A stretch of 64,000 nt of DNA, from NCBI GenBank assembly GCA_910575775.1, contig CAJTEY010000014.1, positions 28,327 through 92,326 of the forward strand. The letters are read 5' to 3'. The notes under the pieces were generated by a model. The model searched no databases. It had not been told where the DNA came from and saw only the letters and a program-made list of their open reading frames with translations. Shown here in pieces: positions 8,912 to 18,332 of the stretch. A program made the position numbers and the translations under genes. The stretch comes from Lachnospiraceae bacterium. Its GTDB lineage: Bacteria > Bacillota > Clostridia > Lachnospirales > Lachnospiraceae. Each line of letters opens with the position of its first letter. Within the stretch, counting starts at the first letter, position 1.

Positions 8912-8945
8912 TTGACAATTTTAAGGGGGGGGGGGGGTGTATGAT
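8912..8945 (+). promoter_or_regulatory. Promoter with 13-G tract in its spacer, probably phase-variable
   Basis: A perfect -35 box TTGACA (8912-8917) and a -10 box TATGAT (8940-8945) are separated by 22 bases, of which 8925-8937 are thirteen consecutive G. The optimum spacing of 17 would need eight G. The giant gene's start codon lies 81 bases beyond the -10 box. Homopolymer slippage between the boxes would tune promoter strength, as known for poly-G in the porA promoter of Neisseria. The boxes are seen; the switching is inferred. Confidence 0.6.
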
Positions 8946-9025
8946 TTAATGGAAACTTTAGGCGGATACAGAGGAATTCTTCTGGATCGGGGAAGAAAAT
9001 TTGACAAAACAGGAGGAAGAGAAGG

Positions 9026-12000
9026 ATGAGAGAGCTAAAAAAGCTATTCCAGGCTAAAAGAGTTTTAGCGCTGGCTTTAGCAATTGCCATGGCTGTGACC
9101 ATGTTGCCGACAACAGCTTATGCCGCTCCTTCGGCTGACAGTGTGTCAGAGGAGCAGAGTACGGCTGTGGATTCGGTTGATGGTGAGGCTTCTGAGAGCC
9201 AGGCAGATGAGGGCGCAGACGCCGGGGCGCCCGATGGAAATACGGAAGCGGATGATTCGTTGGATGATGGCTCTGCGGAAGTACCGAAAACAGACGCTTC
9301 GGATGATACGCCAACTGATGATCCGGGCGTCACGGCGGATGATGCTGCGGCAGGCAATCCGGCCGGTACGGGAACGGATCAGGAGACAGAAGGGGAAGGT
9401 ACCGGCCCGGCGGCTGAAGAAGAGGTCAAAACTGCAGATGGTGCGGTGCCGGAAAAAGATGTCTATGAAGTAGATGACAGCAATGTTGGCGACACGACTG
9501 CAGTATATGATGGCAGTGAACAGTTTGGGGACGCACAGGTTGTGATCAAGAAAAATGGTGAGTCTGTGGATGAGACAGACATTGCCGGGCTCACTAAAAA
9601 ATGGGTGAAGAAAGACACGAGCGAGGAAGTAAGCCCGGTTGCCGCAGGCGAGTATCAGCTTCTCGTGACGATACCGGCGGGCGACCGAAATGACGCGGTG
9701 GAGAAAAGAATTGATTTTAAAATCACCGCGCAGGTGCTCTCTGTTGCAGAGGATTCCATATCCGTTACACCGGGAACCAAAGTTAAGGACATTAAAGTCG
9801 GTGTGAGTGTAGTGGATAAGGACGGCACTACATTCGCTTCTGTCTCTGCGACTGATGCGGAAGCGAATGCGGCGTCGAAACTGGCTGTTACGTCCGCAGG
9901 CGTGAAAGAGGCGATTACCGGCAATGTGCTCGGTAACGAGGACGTGCTGAAAAAAGGCGGTGACTATGCAATCACCCTGTCCTTTCAGTTTACCGATAAG
10001 GCGGACGAAGCGGAGAAAAATAACTATGCGATGCCCGCAGATCAGGTTATGGACATCGAAATGTCTGATTTGATTTCTACCTGGGTAGAGTGGGATTATA
10101 CAGCGGCTTATAAGGCGGCCCATCCTGTAAAGGATGAGGAGGGAAATCCGATAGAAGGTGAGTATGAGCCCTTTACATACGCCTATACCGGCAGTGCGCA
10201 GGAACCTGTGGCAGGCACTGATTATGAGGCTAAAATTTTTAGCGATGAGGTAGTTGGCAAAGACGATCAGGGAAATGACACCTATCGGGAACTTACGGGT
10301 GAACTGAAGAAAGTCTGGTATGAATACAGACCTGGATCGGGCCGGGTTGAACTGGAGCAGGCTCCTGTGAACGCGGGAGAATACGGTATCGTACTGCGTT
10401 ATGAAGGTGAGGAAGGCCTTTATGATGACTGTGATAGCCCGATCATGGATGTAACGATCGAGCCGGCAATACTGGAACTTGTGCCGATACCGGAAGGTGG
10501 CACCACTTTCAGCGCTGGGACGACGGCTAAAGAAGTGCTTGAACAGGTGGACTATCAGGTTTACAGATATGATGAAAAGGCTGCCAATGGCCTGGGAGCA
10601 CGTTTTGACAATACAGGCGAGTTTGACAGAGATACCTTCTGGGGAACTTCTTATGCCGATTCATCGAAAACGCAGTCCTATCAGCCGGTTTTTGGAATCT
10701 TGAATGAAAAAAAGACGACAAATGAGGATGGGACGACAGAAGATTTAAGCGAGTGGCTGAAAGATGGAGACCGCTTGGAAAGCGGTAAGACGTACCGTGT
10801 CATGTTTACCGGCTATAAGGCGGTTTATAATGCAGACGGCTCTATTTCAAGTCAATCGTATATTTGTCCGATTAATGCTTATGGGGATGGCACAGACAGT
10901 GATGGAAATAGCTATCACGTAAATCTTGCGAATTCCAACAGCCTTAACTATATGGTGGATGAGGAACATGTAATTAGCAGCAAGGAAGCGCTTATCATAA
11001 ATGTGGCGGCTGCTGCGGTTATTGATGTGAGCGCCATCACGCCTATCAGCAGAGAGTACAATGGGAAACCTCTGTACGAAAACAGAGCTGACTATAAGAA
11101 AGCAAAAGTGACGGTGGACGGCAAGAGTGTTGCGGAGGGAACTGCCAGCCAACTGACATATACCTGGTATGAGCAGGACGGAACGGTGTCTGAACCCGAT
11201 ACAAACGCTGACGGTTCTATTAAGACGGACGCGGACGGGAATCCGATATACATTGAGAAGCCTGTCTGGCGTCATCTGGGAACTGCTGCTAAGCCGAAAG
11301 ATGCAGGCACATATAGACTGTTGGTGAGCTATTATGACAGCACCCATGCGAATGCTTCGGTTCAAAATGAGGTAATCTATGAAATCAGACCGAGAAAGAT
11401 CAAAGTTGTTCCTTCGGGTGACTATAGGGCATATACAGGTGTTACCTCACAGAAATTCCTGTCCATGACAGATGTCTCCTATGATATCAAGGTGGTTACG
11501 GAAGACGAGGATGCCGCCGCGATGAATGAGATTCTGCATAGCTGGGTGAAAGATGATGACTATGGGATTACCTGGTATGTGGAGAAGAAGGACGCGGAGA
11601 AGAATGAGTGGAATCGGACAGATAACAGCTACAGTTTTGCGGAGGGCGATCAGTTAAGACTGGCGGCTGTGCTGTCTTATTGTGATTCGAATTATACCGA
11701 CTACGAAGAGGTAGAGGAAAAAGCAGAGGACGGGACAACATCCACAAAGACTACTTATTTCAATGAGACAAAGGACATCACCCTGACCAAGATGGGCGCT
11801 GCTGCGCTGACGGTGACCACGGATCTGACTAAACTGGCAGATAAGTCCAGGGTGTATAACGGCGAGGCGTTTGATGTTACGGAAGCTGTGAATAACGGTC
11901 TGATCACAATTAAGGCAGGAGAGACCGTTGTGACGAATACGGTTTTGCCGAAGATGGATCAATTCTGGGTAGAAATTACAGGAGAGGGTCCGGAATACGT

Positions 12001-15000
12001 GGAAAAGCCGGTCGATGCCGGCACATATAAGTATTATCTTGGTTTCGGCGGAGATGAGACGTATCAGGGATTTATCGATAATTCGGATACGTTTGAAGGA
12101 GAAGACGGCTTTATCTACTCGAACTTTGTATATGAAACGGATATTGTCTATGAAATCAAGCAGGCGGAACTTACGGTAACCCCTTCCATCAGGGATGAGG
12201 TTGCGGGAGGTACCCGGGTACAGTATGCTTACGACGTCAACGCGGCGGTGTTTGAGACGCCTGTGGAGAAGGATAAGGATGCGTTTACCTACAGAAGGTA
12301 CGAGGAAGACGGCAGCTTTACGTACGGTTACCAGGCTGTAGACGGCACGATTTCCTTCGATGTATTTGACGCAAAAGGAAGAGAACTTACATACGGCGAA
12401 AAATTAAAAGGGGCGGAGACTTACACTGTAAAATTTGACAGTGCAGAGCTGACTGCCGATTACGCAAGGAATTATACATTAAAAGCGGGTGAGAGCAAGA
12501 CCTTTACGACTGTGCGCAGTAAATCCACAGTGACGGCGATAAGCCCTGAGAGAAACAATGCTGCATCCATAGAGATCAACGATGTCGTTGTGTCTAAGGA
12601 TGGCGCCTGCACGCACACAGTTACGACATTGCAGGCAATTCCTTATGTTTATAATCTGAGTAGTCCTGACGGCAAACACAGGGAGGGCAACTATATTGCC
12701 ATTGACATTGCCATACCTGCGGAGTATGAAGCTCTTTCAGACATCAATCCGATGTATGAAAGCAGTGTGAAGAGCGCAAAAGGTCTTATTCTTGATGTGG
12801 CTGGCGACAATTCCATCCGGGTTGCGTTTGACGCGAAGGAGGCGGAGAAGGCGGAATTTGATATCCGCTGGGAGGAAGGCTTCACAGAGCATTTTGTTCT
12901 GGATTTTGCGAACGCGATATTCGGTGACAATTTAGAGGAGACGGTAGCTCCTAAGTCTCTTGCGTTCAACGGGGCATTGAACAAGATGGTAGTAGGAGCT
13001 ACCCAGAGGCTGGATGTGAAGCTTTCCAAATCTCAGGAAAGCGATGTCATTCATCTGAGCTATAAGGTAGACGAGGCTGGCAAAGACTTCCTCTGCGTTA
13101 CTGAGGAGGGATATGTGACAGCTTTGAAGAAGGGCAGTGCGACGGTTTACGTCTATTCTTCCAGACTGAAGATTGACGAGGACGGAAAGCAGACATGGAT
13201 ACCCACGGAACCGGCCAAAGAAGCAAAGCTTAAGGTGACAATCAATGATGTGACTGCACCGAAGATTAAGACTCTGACAGCGAGAGATCATAGTCTGACT
13301 GTGTCCTGGTCCGGACCGGTTGACGGCTATACAGATGGTTATCGCAGCGAGATTTATGTAATGAAGGACAAGAAAAAGCCGCAAGATTTTGAAGAACAGA
13401 TCGGCGCCATGAAGAATGGGGCGTGGAAAGGTATCTTTGAGATCGCTCCGGTTTATGTTTCCAACAACAGTTATTATAATTCGAAGACCAAATTGTATAC
13501 AAGAACCTTGAGTGGAAGCGGTCTGTCAACAGAGGAGACCTATACGGTATATGTGCGCAACGTGAGCGGAATCCGTGGTCTGGATTATTGTGATCACGAG
13601 GTGCGCTGTAAGGTCAGCGAATCTTATGCAGGCGCTGTGAAAACCGCCAAGACGACGAAATCACAGCTGACAGGTTTGCGATTTGACCAGGAGAGAATAA
13701 CGGATACCGAGTATACCGAGTATGACAAAGATGGCAAATGTTATACGGTGGCATTATCCAAGGGAAGCTTGACGATGGCTCTCGAGGGTGAGTTCCGCGA
13801 GAATGTAGAGTCGGGTGCGGCGGATCGAGAAGACCGTATCTGGAAAGACTTACCGCTTTCCAAGGACGACCAGAAAAACTATATGACGTCGAAACTCAAT
13901 TATGTTGTAGGCGAAGCCCGTGACACAGAGTGCTACGGGAAAGATGAGGACGGCTGTACGGGAGTAGTAGTGGATTACTATGATGCTGAGGATGAGATGT
14001 GGCATTATGCTCATCTTTACAACACGCCTCTTGCCACCATCAAGAATGAGAAGCTGACACTGAATGGGGTAGGAAAGGTAACTGTCGTTGCGATTGATCC
14101 CACCACAAGGGGTGTGCACGCAGTAGCGTTTGTGAATATTACCGCAAAGGCGGACAATATCAAAGGCAAGACGGTCAAAATGCAGGTGGGACAGAGCATG
14201 TCACTGTACGATATGGTGACCTATGCGGAAGGCAAAAAGGTTCTGATCGGCGACTTTGAGAAATCTATCGTGGTGGATGAAGAGCTGAAGAATGTGTTTG
14301 AGGCGGATGAACGCTTCGAGTTAGACGGCGTTATGGTCAAGGCGGTTAAGGAAGGCAAACAGCCGCTGAATCTTACGCTGAAGGACAGTGTTGTCGGCAC
14401 GGATAAGACGGCGGCGGTGAAGCTCTCTGTTACGGGCCTTGATCCTGTTAAGAAGATCCAGACAACATTTGTCACCGACCAGTTTGCGGATCTTGCGTTT
14501 GCCTATACAGGCTATGCGGAGGCATTCCGAATCCAGGTGAAGGATGCGAGAGGTCATATACTGCAGAGCAAGTATGTGCCGAGAAACAGCAATATATATA
14601 ATGCGAAGACGAAACTGTACACTTACAGGATCGGAAATCTGACGCAGAAATCAAAGTACGATGTGACGATAACGGCGCTGTATGGAAACCTTGCCTCCAA
14701 AGAGGCCAAGGGCAAAATCCAGACGACACTGCTCCCGGCGAGCTATCGGAGGCTGGATGACATGATAAAGGCTGATCCGTACTATGAGGGTGGTGTAACC
14801 ATTACAGCTCCAAATAATGGGAACGGCGTTATTACGGAGTGCGCTCTGTACTCGGGTAATGTCTATACACTGGGACTTGAGGCGAGCGAGTATAATGTGG
14901 GAGCAAAGTATGCCAAGACGGATACGCTGACATGGACGGTTACGAATAAGAAAGTGGCGACTGTGAAGGCGAATGCGGGCACATATACCGCCTCCTTCAA

Positions 15001-15943
15001 GGCAGTAGGAGCGGGCAGCACATTTATAGAAGTGCGGTCCAAGATAACAAAAGCGGTATTTGCCAGATGGGAGATAACGGTATACCCGGTGGCAAATGCG
15101 GACTGGTACCATGGGGATAATGAGGATCTCGGCCAGTCGCCCATACCCGGCACGAATCCGTCAGAAAATCGGGCGTCGGTGACAAGCGTTGGCAATGACA
15201 GCTCGGTGAGCGTGCAGAAGGGACAGTACAAGTGGTTCAGCTTTACAGCGAGTATGACGGATGTATATACCTTCAGTTCAGATAATGGCAAAACTTATGC
15301 ATGGCTGTTCTATGACACGGAGAGGGCTGTGATCGACCGAATTGGCAATAGCGCGGACAGAGATATACTGGACAGCAAACGCAGCGAGTATGCCAGAATG
15401 GATGCGAATGGCAAGAAGATTAAGCTTGCGGCAGGCGAGACGGTATACTTTGCAGTGGGCTATGACAAGCTGGCAGATGCACTTGTTGATACTTACGTTA
15501 GTGTGGTTGGAGATAACGGTGGATCTGGCGAATCTGATGTGAGACCGGCGCCGGGAACAGCGTCCCTGTCGGTCGGGTCGCCTGCTTACGTATCCGTGAC
15601 TGCGAATCAGTTTAAATGGGTGAGATTTACAGCATCGGAAGCCGGTACATACCGATTCTATTCGACAAATAATTCCGGGGATCCCAAAGCATGGTTCTTT
15701 ACGCAGTCTGGTAAAAACTATGTTGACAGACAACAGGGGATTGACAGTGATAAAATGAATAGTTGGAGCAGGTCATCTAACTATGGGTATGGGTATGATG
15801 ATGATGGCGCTGATGACGGTAAGACTAATTTTGCTTATGAGATTGACAATCTGTCAGCGGGCGAAACGGTATACCTGGCAGTGGGTTACTGGAGCTTTTC
15901 TTCCTCTTTGTCTGCAGATGTCTTTGTAGAAAAGCTCTATTAA
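9026..15943 (+). CDS. Giant secreted multidomain Ig-like protein (2305 aa)
   Basis: A very large exported protein of unknown function. A Sec signal peptide (residues 1-~33, cleavage after AYA) is followed by an acidic Asp/Glu/Ala-rich stretch to ~145. At least four beta-rich modules then end in an AGEY/AGTY strand (near residues 207, 450, 760 and 998), the look of bacterial Ig-like repeats. After that come a Big_2-like domain near 1305-1400 (TEEGYVTALKKGSATVYVYS), two FN3-like regions (~1410-1550 and ~1815-1905) and a second Big-like segment. Two related C-terminal domains (~2050-2165 and ~2180-2305) resemble PPC domains (QFKWVRFTASEAGTYRF, AGETVYLAVGY). There is no LPxTG motif, SLH domain or C-terminal membrane helix, so its attachment is unexplained. 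AGGAGG precedes ATG 9026. Adhesion or glycan binding is a guess. A truncated paralog is at 20129. Confidence 0.85.
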   Translation: MRELKKLFQAKRVLALALAIAMAVTMLPTTAYAAPSADSVSEEQSTAVDSVDGEASESQADEGADAGAPDGNTEADDSLDDGSAEVPKTDASDDTPTDDPGVTADDAAAGNPAGTGTDQETEGEGTGPAAEEEVKTADGAVPEKDVYEVDDSNVGDTTAVYDGSEQFGDAQVVIKKNGESVDETDIAGLTKKWVKKDTSEEVSPVAAGEYQLLVTIPAGDRNDAVEKRIDFKITAQVLSVAEDSISVTPGTKVKDIKVGVSVVDKDGTTFASVSATDAEANAASKLAVTSAGVKEAITGNVLGNEDVLKKGGDYAITLSFQFTDKADEAEKNNYAMPADQVMDIEMSDLISTWVEWDYTAAYKAAHPVKDEEGNPIEGEYEPFTYAYTGSAQEPVAGTDYEAKIFSDEVVGKDDQGNDTYRELTGELKKVWYEYRPGSGRVELEQAPVNAGEYGIVLRYEGEEGLYDDCDSPIMDVTIEPAILELVPIPEGGTTFSAGTTAKEVLEQVDYQVYRYDEKAANGLGARFDNTGEFDRDTFWGTSYADSSKTQSYQPVFGILNEKKTTNEDGTTEDLSEWLKDGDRLESGKTYRVMFTGYKAVYNADGSISSQSYICPINAYGDGTDSDGNSYHVNLANSNSLNYMVDEEHVISSKEALIINVAAAAVIDVSAITPISREYNGKPLYENRADYKKAKVTVDGKSVAEGTASQLTYTWYEQDGTVSEPDTNADGSIKTDADGNPIYIEKPVWRHLGTAAKPKDAGTYRLLVSYYDSTHANASVQNEVIYEIRPRKIKVVPSGDYRAYTGVTSQKFLSMTDVSYDIKVVTEDEDAAAMNEILHSWVKDDDYGITWYVEKKDAEKNEWNRTDNSYSFAEGDQLRLAAVLSYCDSNYTDYEEVEEKAEDGTTSTKTTYFNETKDITLTKMGAAALTVTTDLTKLADKSRVYNGEAFDVTEAVNNGLITIKAGETVVTNTVLPKMDQFWVEITGEGPEYVEKPVDAGTYKYYLGFGGDETYQGFIDNSDTFEGEDGFIYSNFVYETDIVYEIKQAELTVTPSIRDEVAGGTRVQYAYDVNAAVFETPVEKDKDAFTYRRYEEDGSFTYGYQAVDGTISFDVFDAKGRELTYGEKLKGAETYTVKFDSAELTADYARNYTLKAGESKTFTTVRSKSTVTAISPERNNAASIEINDVVVSKDGACTHTVTTLQAIPYVYNLSSPDGKHREGNYIAIDIAIPAEYEALSDINPMYESSVKSAKGLILDVAGDNSIRVAFDAKEAEKAEFDIRWEEGFTEHFVLDFANAIFGDNLEETVAPKSLAFNGALNKMVVGATQRLDVKLSKSQESDVIHLSYKVDEAGKDFLCVTEEGYVTALKKGSATVYVYSSRLKIDEDGKQTWIPTEPAKEAKLKVTINDVTAPKIKTLTARDHSLTVSWSGPVDGYTDGYRSEIYVMKDKKKPQDFEEQIGAMKNGAWKGIFEIAPVYVSNNSYYNSKTKLYTRTLSGSGLSTEETYTVYVRNVSGIRGLDYCDHEVRCKVSESYAGAVKTAKTTKSQLTGLRFDQERITDTEYTEYDKDGKCYTVALSKGSLTMALEGEFRENVESGAADREDRIWKDLPLSKDDQKNYMTSKLNYVVGEARDTECYGKDEDGCTGVVVDYYDAEDEMWHYAHLYNTPLATIKNEKLTLNGVGKVTVVAIDPTTRGVHAVAFVNITAKADNIKGKTVKMQVGQSMSLYDMVTYAEGKKVLIGDFEKSIVVDEELKNVFEADERFELDGVMVKAVKEGKQPLNLTLKDSVVGTDKTAAVKLSVTGLDPVKKIQTTFVTDQFADLAFAYTGYAEAFRIQVKDARGHILQSKYVPRNSNIYNAKTKLYTYRIGNLTQKSKYDVTITALYGNLASKEAKGKIQTTLLPASYRRLDDMIKADPYYEGGVTITAPNNGNGVITECALYSGNVYTLGLEASEYNVGAKYAKTDTLTWTVTNKKVATVKANAGTYTASFKAVGAGSTFIEVRSKITKAVFARWEITVYPVANADWYHGDNEDLGQSPIPGTNPSENRASVTSVGNDSSVSVQKGQYKWFSFTASMTDVYTFSSDNGKTYAWLFYDTERAVIDRIGNSADRDILDSKRSEYARMDANGKKIKLAAGETVYFAVGYDKLADALVDTYVSVVGDNGGSGESDVRPAPGTASLSVGSPAYVSVTANQFKWVRFTASEAGTYRFYSTNNSGDPKAWFFTQSGKNYVDRQQGIDSDKMNSWSRSSNYGYGYDDDGADDGKTNFAYEIDNLSAGETVYLAVGYWSFSSSLSADVFVEKLY

Positions 15944-16254
15944 GAAACGGTTCTTAAAATTAGATGGTTCATCCATCACAATGTGACGAGGGACTTGTCG
16001 CCTGATATGACAAGTCCCCTCACTCTGAAAGAAAGACGTATTCTGAATGAATAGGTCTTTCTTTTTTACGTAGTCCTATGCAGGGAATGCGTGCTGCTGA
16101 ATGGAACGTTTTTGTGAAAATGTAATAAATATTCCTGTGAGAGGACTATCTTTTTGCAACACAATGTGGTATACTCAAGGCAATGCAAAAATAGGAGAAG
16201 GCAGATTGCCGCCTGTCTGCATAATTGATTGTTCTCACATGGGAGGATTTTTAC
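15944..16254. other. Intergenic region between giant protein and chemoreceptor
   Basis: The first half holds two consecutive hairpins (15988-16022 and 16027-16067). The second half is AT-rich and holds the chemoreceptor ribosome site GGAGG at 16241-16245. I did not find a convincing sigma-A or sigma-D type promoter here. Confidence 0.5.
15988..16067 (+). terminator. Double terminator after the giant gene
   Basis: The first hairpin pairs GAGGGACTTGTC (15988-15999) with 16009-16021, with one extra C. The second pairs AAAGAAAGAC (16028-16037) with GTCTTTCTTT and ends in a T-run to 16067. The second is a classic Rho-independent terminator. Confidence 0.85.
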
Positions 16255-17973
16255 ATGAGAAAGATTGGCTTTAAATTTGCATCTGCAATCATTGTGCTTG
16301 CACTGATTTCGATTATTTCGCTGGGGCTGCTTGCCAACAGCATGACGGCGATTTCTCAGAGCAGTCAGGATATTATGAACAATGAGGTAGAGAAAATCAA
16401 TCTGATCCATGGCATCTATGAGGATTATCTTGACATGTACATGAACGTGTATGCCCATGTAAATGCCAAGCTGCTTCGGACGATGGATAAACGTGCGGAG
16501 GATATTGTGGAGCGCCGGGCGCAGATGTGGGAATCTATGGAAGCCTATAAAGCGAAGATTACCTCAGAGGAGACACAGGGAGTCTACAATTCATTGGAGG
16601 GGCGGCTTGTCAGCTTCGACAGTTATGTGGATGCCATTATAGAGGTGAGCAGGGAGGGTGATAAGGAACGCGCCAATAATCTGATTGCCAATAACCTTGG
16701 TATGCTGAACAATACCATTGCCAACAGCATGAATGATCTGCTTGAGTTTTCGGATGCGGAGCTTGACGCCGGCAAGACATATCTGCAGGGGAAGGCGGAG
16801 AGTTCCTATGTGCTGATTGCATCGGTTATTGTGATTCTCCTTGTGACAGCGGTTCTGGTATTGATTATTGCCAACCGCATTATCGTGATGCCGATCCAGA
16901 AAATTGCCAAAGTAATCAATGGGATGATTGAAGACATACATAATAACAAGGGAAGTCTGACCGAGAGAGTGCCGGTGCAGACGAAGGATGAAATTGCGAC
17001 GCTGGCTGCGGGTGTCAATGAATTTCTGGATATTTTGCAGGATGTGATCGGCGGGGTTATGTCCTGCAGCGACGAGATTAACAGACAGCAGATGCATGTC
17101 AATGAGGTAGTGGAGGAGACAAACCAGAATGCCAGCGACACATCGGCTACGATGGAAGAACTGGCAGCCAGCATGGAGGAGGTATCCGCCACAGTCGGTT
17201 ATGTCAGCGAGAACACCAGAGAGGCGGGGGCGTCTGTCGAAGCGGTGGTTAATCAGGCGGTCAGTGGCACGAAATTTGCGGAGGAAATCCGCAATCGTGC
17301 GGAGGAGCTTCGCAAGCTGGCGCAGAACAGCCGTGCGACGGCAGACGGCATGATCAAGGAATTTGACGTTTCCCTGAACGCATCCATAGAGGACAGCAGA
17401 CAGATAGAAAAGATCGGAAATCTGACAGCGGATATTCTGAGCATTGCATCCAAGACGAATCTGCTTGCCCTGAATGCGTCCATAGAAGCGGCAAGAGCGG
17501 GCGAGGCCGGCAAAGGGTTTGCTGTGGTGGCCGATGAGATCCGCATGCTGGCGGACAGCTCGAAACAGACAGCCGGAAATATCCAGCAGATTTCGGCGGG
17601 CGTTGTGGCGGCTGTTATGACGCTTGCGGAGAATGCCGGCAGTCTTGTGAAGTTTATCAATGAGCGCGTGATGCCGGATTACGAGATACTGGAGCGGACG
17701 GGGGAACAGTATCTGAACGATTCCATTACGGTGGATCGCATGATGGGTGAAATGCGCGAATCTATGGAAAACATTGGAGGAATGATGCGTACGGTGGCAG
17801 AGTCCAATGAAAATATTGCGAGCAATGTGAGAGAGAGCGCCCAGGGTGTGGGAGGCGTAGTGGATAATACGGCGGCGCTGGCTGAAAATATGAAGGGCAT
17901 TGTGGAGGCTCTGAATCAGGTTTCGGATGTAGTGAGTCATCTTTCGGAGCAGACAGCCTGCTTCGAAGGATAG
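16255..17973 (+). CDS. Methyl-accepting chemotaxis protein
   Basis: A 572-aa transmembrane chemoreceptor. TM1 is residues ~8-27, a helical extracytoplasmic sensor of about 155 residues (four-helix-bundle type) follows, TM2 is ~183-206, then HAMP, then the long coiled-coil signalling domain. The hairpin tip that binds CheA/CheW is clear near residue 400 ([32 protein letters not shown] pattern). ATG 16255 is used because GGAGG lies nine bases upstream; the upstream start at 16225 lacks a site and would put ten extra residues before TM1. No chemotaxis kinase gene is present in the window. It lies immediately downstream of the giant secreted protein and may sense a ligand related to that locus. 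Confidence 0.9.
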   Translation: MRKIGFKFASAIIVLALISIISLGLLANSMTAISQSSQDIMNNEVEKINLIHGIYEDYLDMYMNVYAHVNAKLLRTMDKRAEDIVERRAQMWESMEAYKAKITSEETQGVYNSLEGRLVSFDSYVDAIIEVSREGDKERANNLIANNLGMLNNTIANSMNDLLEFSDAELDAGKTYLQGKAESSYVLIASVIVILLVTAVLVLIIANRIIVMPIQKIAKVINGMIEDIHNNKGSLTERVPVQTKDEIATLAAGVNEFLDILQDVIGGVMSCSDEINRQQMHVNEVVEETNQNASDTSATMEELAASMEEVSATVGYVSENTREAGASVEAVVNQAVSGTKFAEEIRNRAEELRKLAQNSRATADGMIKEFDVSLNASIEDSRQIEKIGNLTADILSIASKTNLLALNASIEAARAGEAGKGFAVVADEIRMLADSSKQTAGNIQQISAGVVAAVMTLAENAGSLVKFINERVMPDYEILERTGEQYLNDSITVDRMMGEMRESMENIGGMMRTVAESNENIASNVRESAQGVGGVVDNTAALAENMKGIVEALNQVSDVVSHLSEQTACFEG

Positions 17974-18002
17974 AGGCAGAGGATAGGGCGGAGGAAGAAG
18001 TT

Positions 18003-18332
18003 TTGGGTGAAAATGTAACGGAGAAGGAAAAAGGAGAGCCGTCTGAAACAGAGCGGAATGTATCTGGCGGCGGGAGCGGAACCGGAAAAAGCGGCGACAC
18101 CAAAATAGGACTCACTCTGCGCATTCTGGTGTCAGCCTATGTGCTGTATCTGGCGTATGGTCTGATACAGGGGTTCGGAGAAGCCACAGGCAACGACAGG
18201 ATATTTATAGCGATAGCGATCGTTGTTTTTGTGGCGGCAGGAGGTGCTATCCTGATCTTATCGGCAAAAAAACTGATTCGGAAGGAGTATGTGGATGCAG
18301 ATGGAGAAACAGCAGAAGATGAAGAACGGTAA
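18003..18332 (+). CDS. Small two-helix membrane protein, unknown
   Basis: A 109-aa protein of no recognised family, probably started by TTG 18003, which has GGAGG at 17990-17994. The first ~35 residues are polar and Gly/Ser-rich. Two hydrophobic segments follow (about residues 37-56 and 66-86), then a short basic turn and an acidic tail ending in AEDEER. Its 3' end overlaps the start of the second chemoreceptor by 38 bases, and it begins 30 bases after the first one, so the three are likely co-transcribed. Lack of family recognition and the TTG start keep confidence moderate, but the overlap and ribosome site favour a real gene. Confidence 0.6.
   Translation: MGENVTEKEKGEPSETERNVSGGGSGTGKSGDTKIGLTLRILVSAYVLYLAYGLIQGFGEATGNDRIFIAIAIVVFVAAGGAILILSAKKLIRKEYVDADGETAEDEER

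Noticed and set aside
8925..8937. Poly-G as a pure sequencing artefact
   Set aside because: Possible for a single run, but a second G tract sits in the same promoter position before a paralog, and unique sequence continues on both sides. Read-level checks are still needed.
8656..8949. 97-codon frame across the yjfF end and the poly-G tract
   Set aside because: Overlaps yjfF out of frame, crosses the terminator and the poly-G, and has no domain.
8901..8960. Inverted repeat GAAAGCTTCC / GGAAACTTTA around the first poly-G
   Set aside because: Only 8 of 10 positions match, so an invertible segment is not supported here.
16591..17940. 449-codon open frame on the minus strand
   Set aside because: Antisense to the first chemoreceptor; composition (His/Arg/Leu-rich) is typical of a shadow frame.
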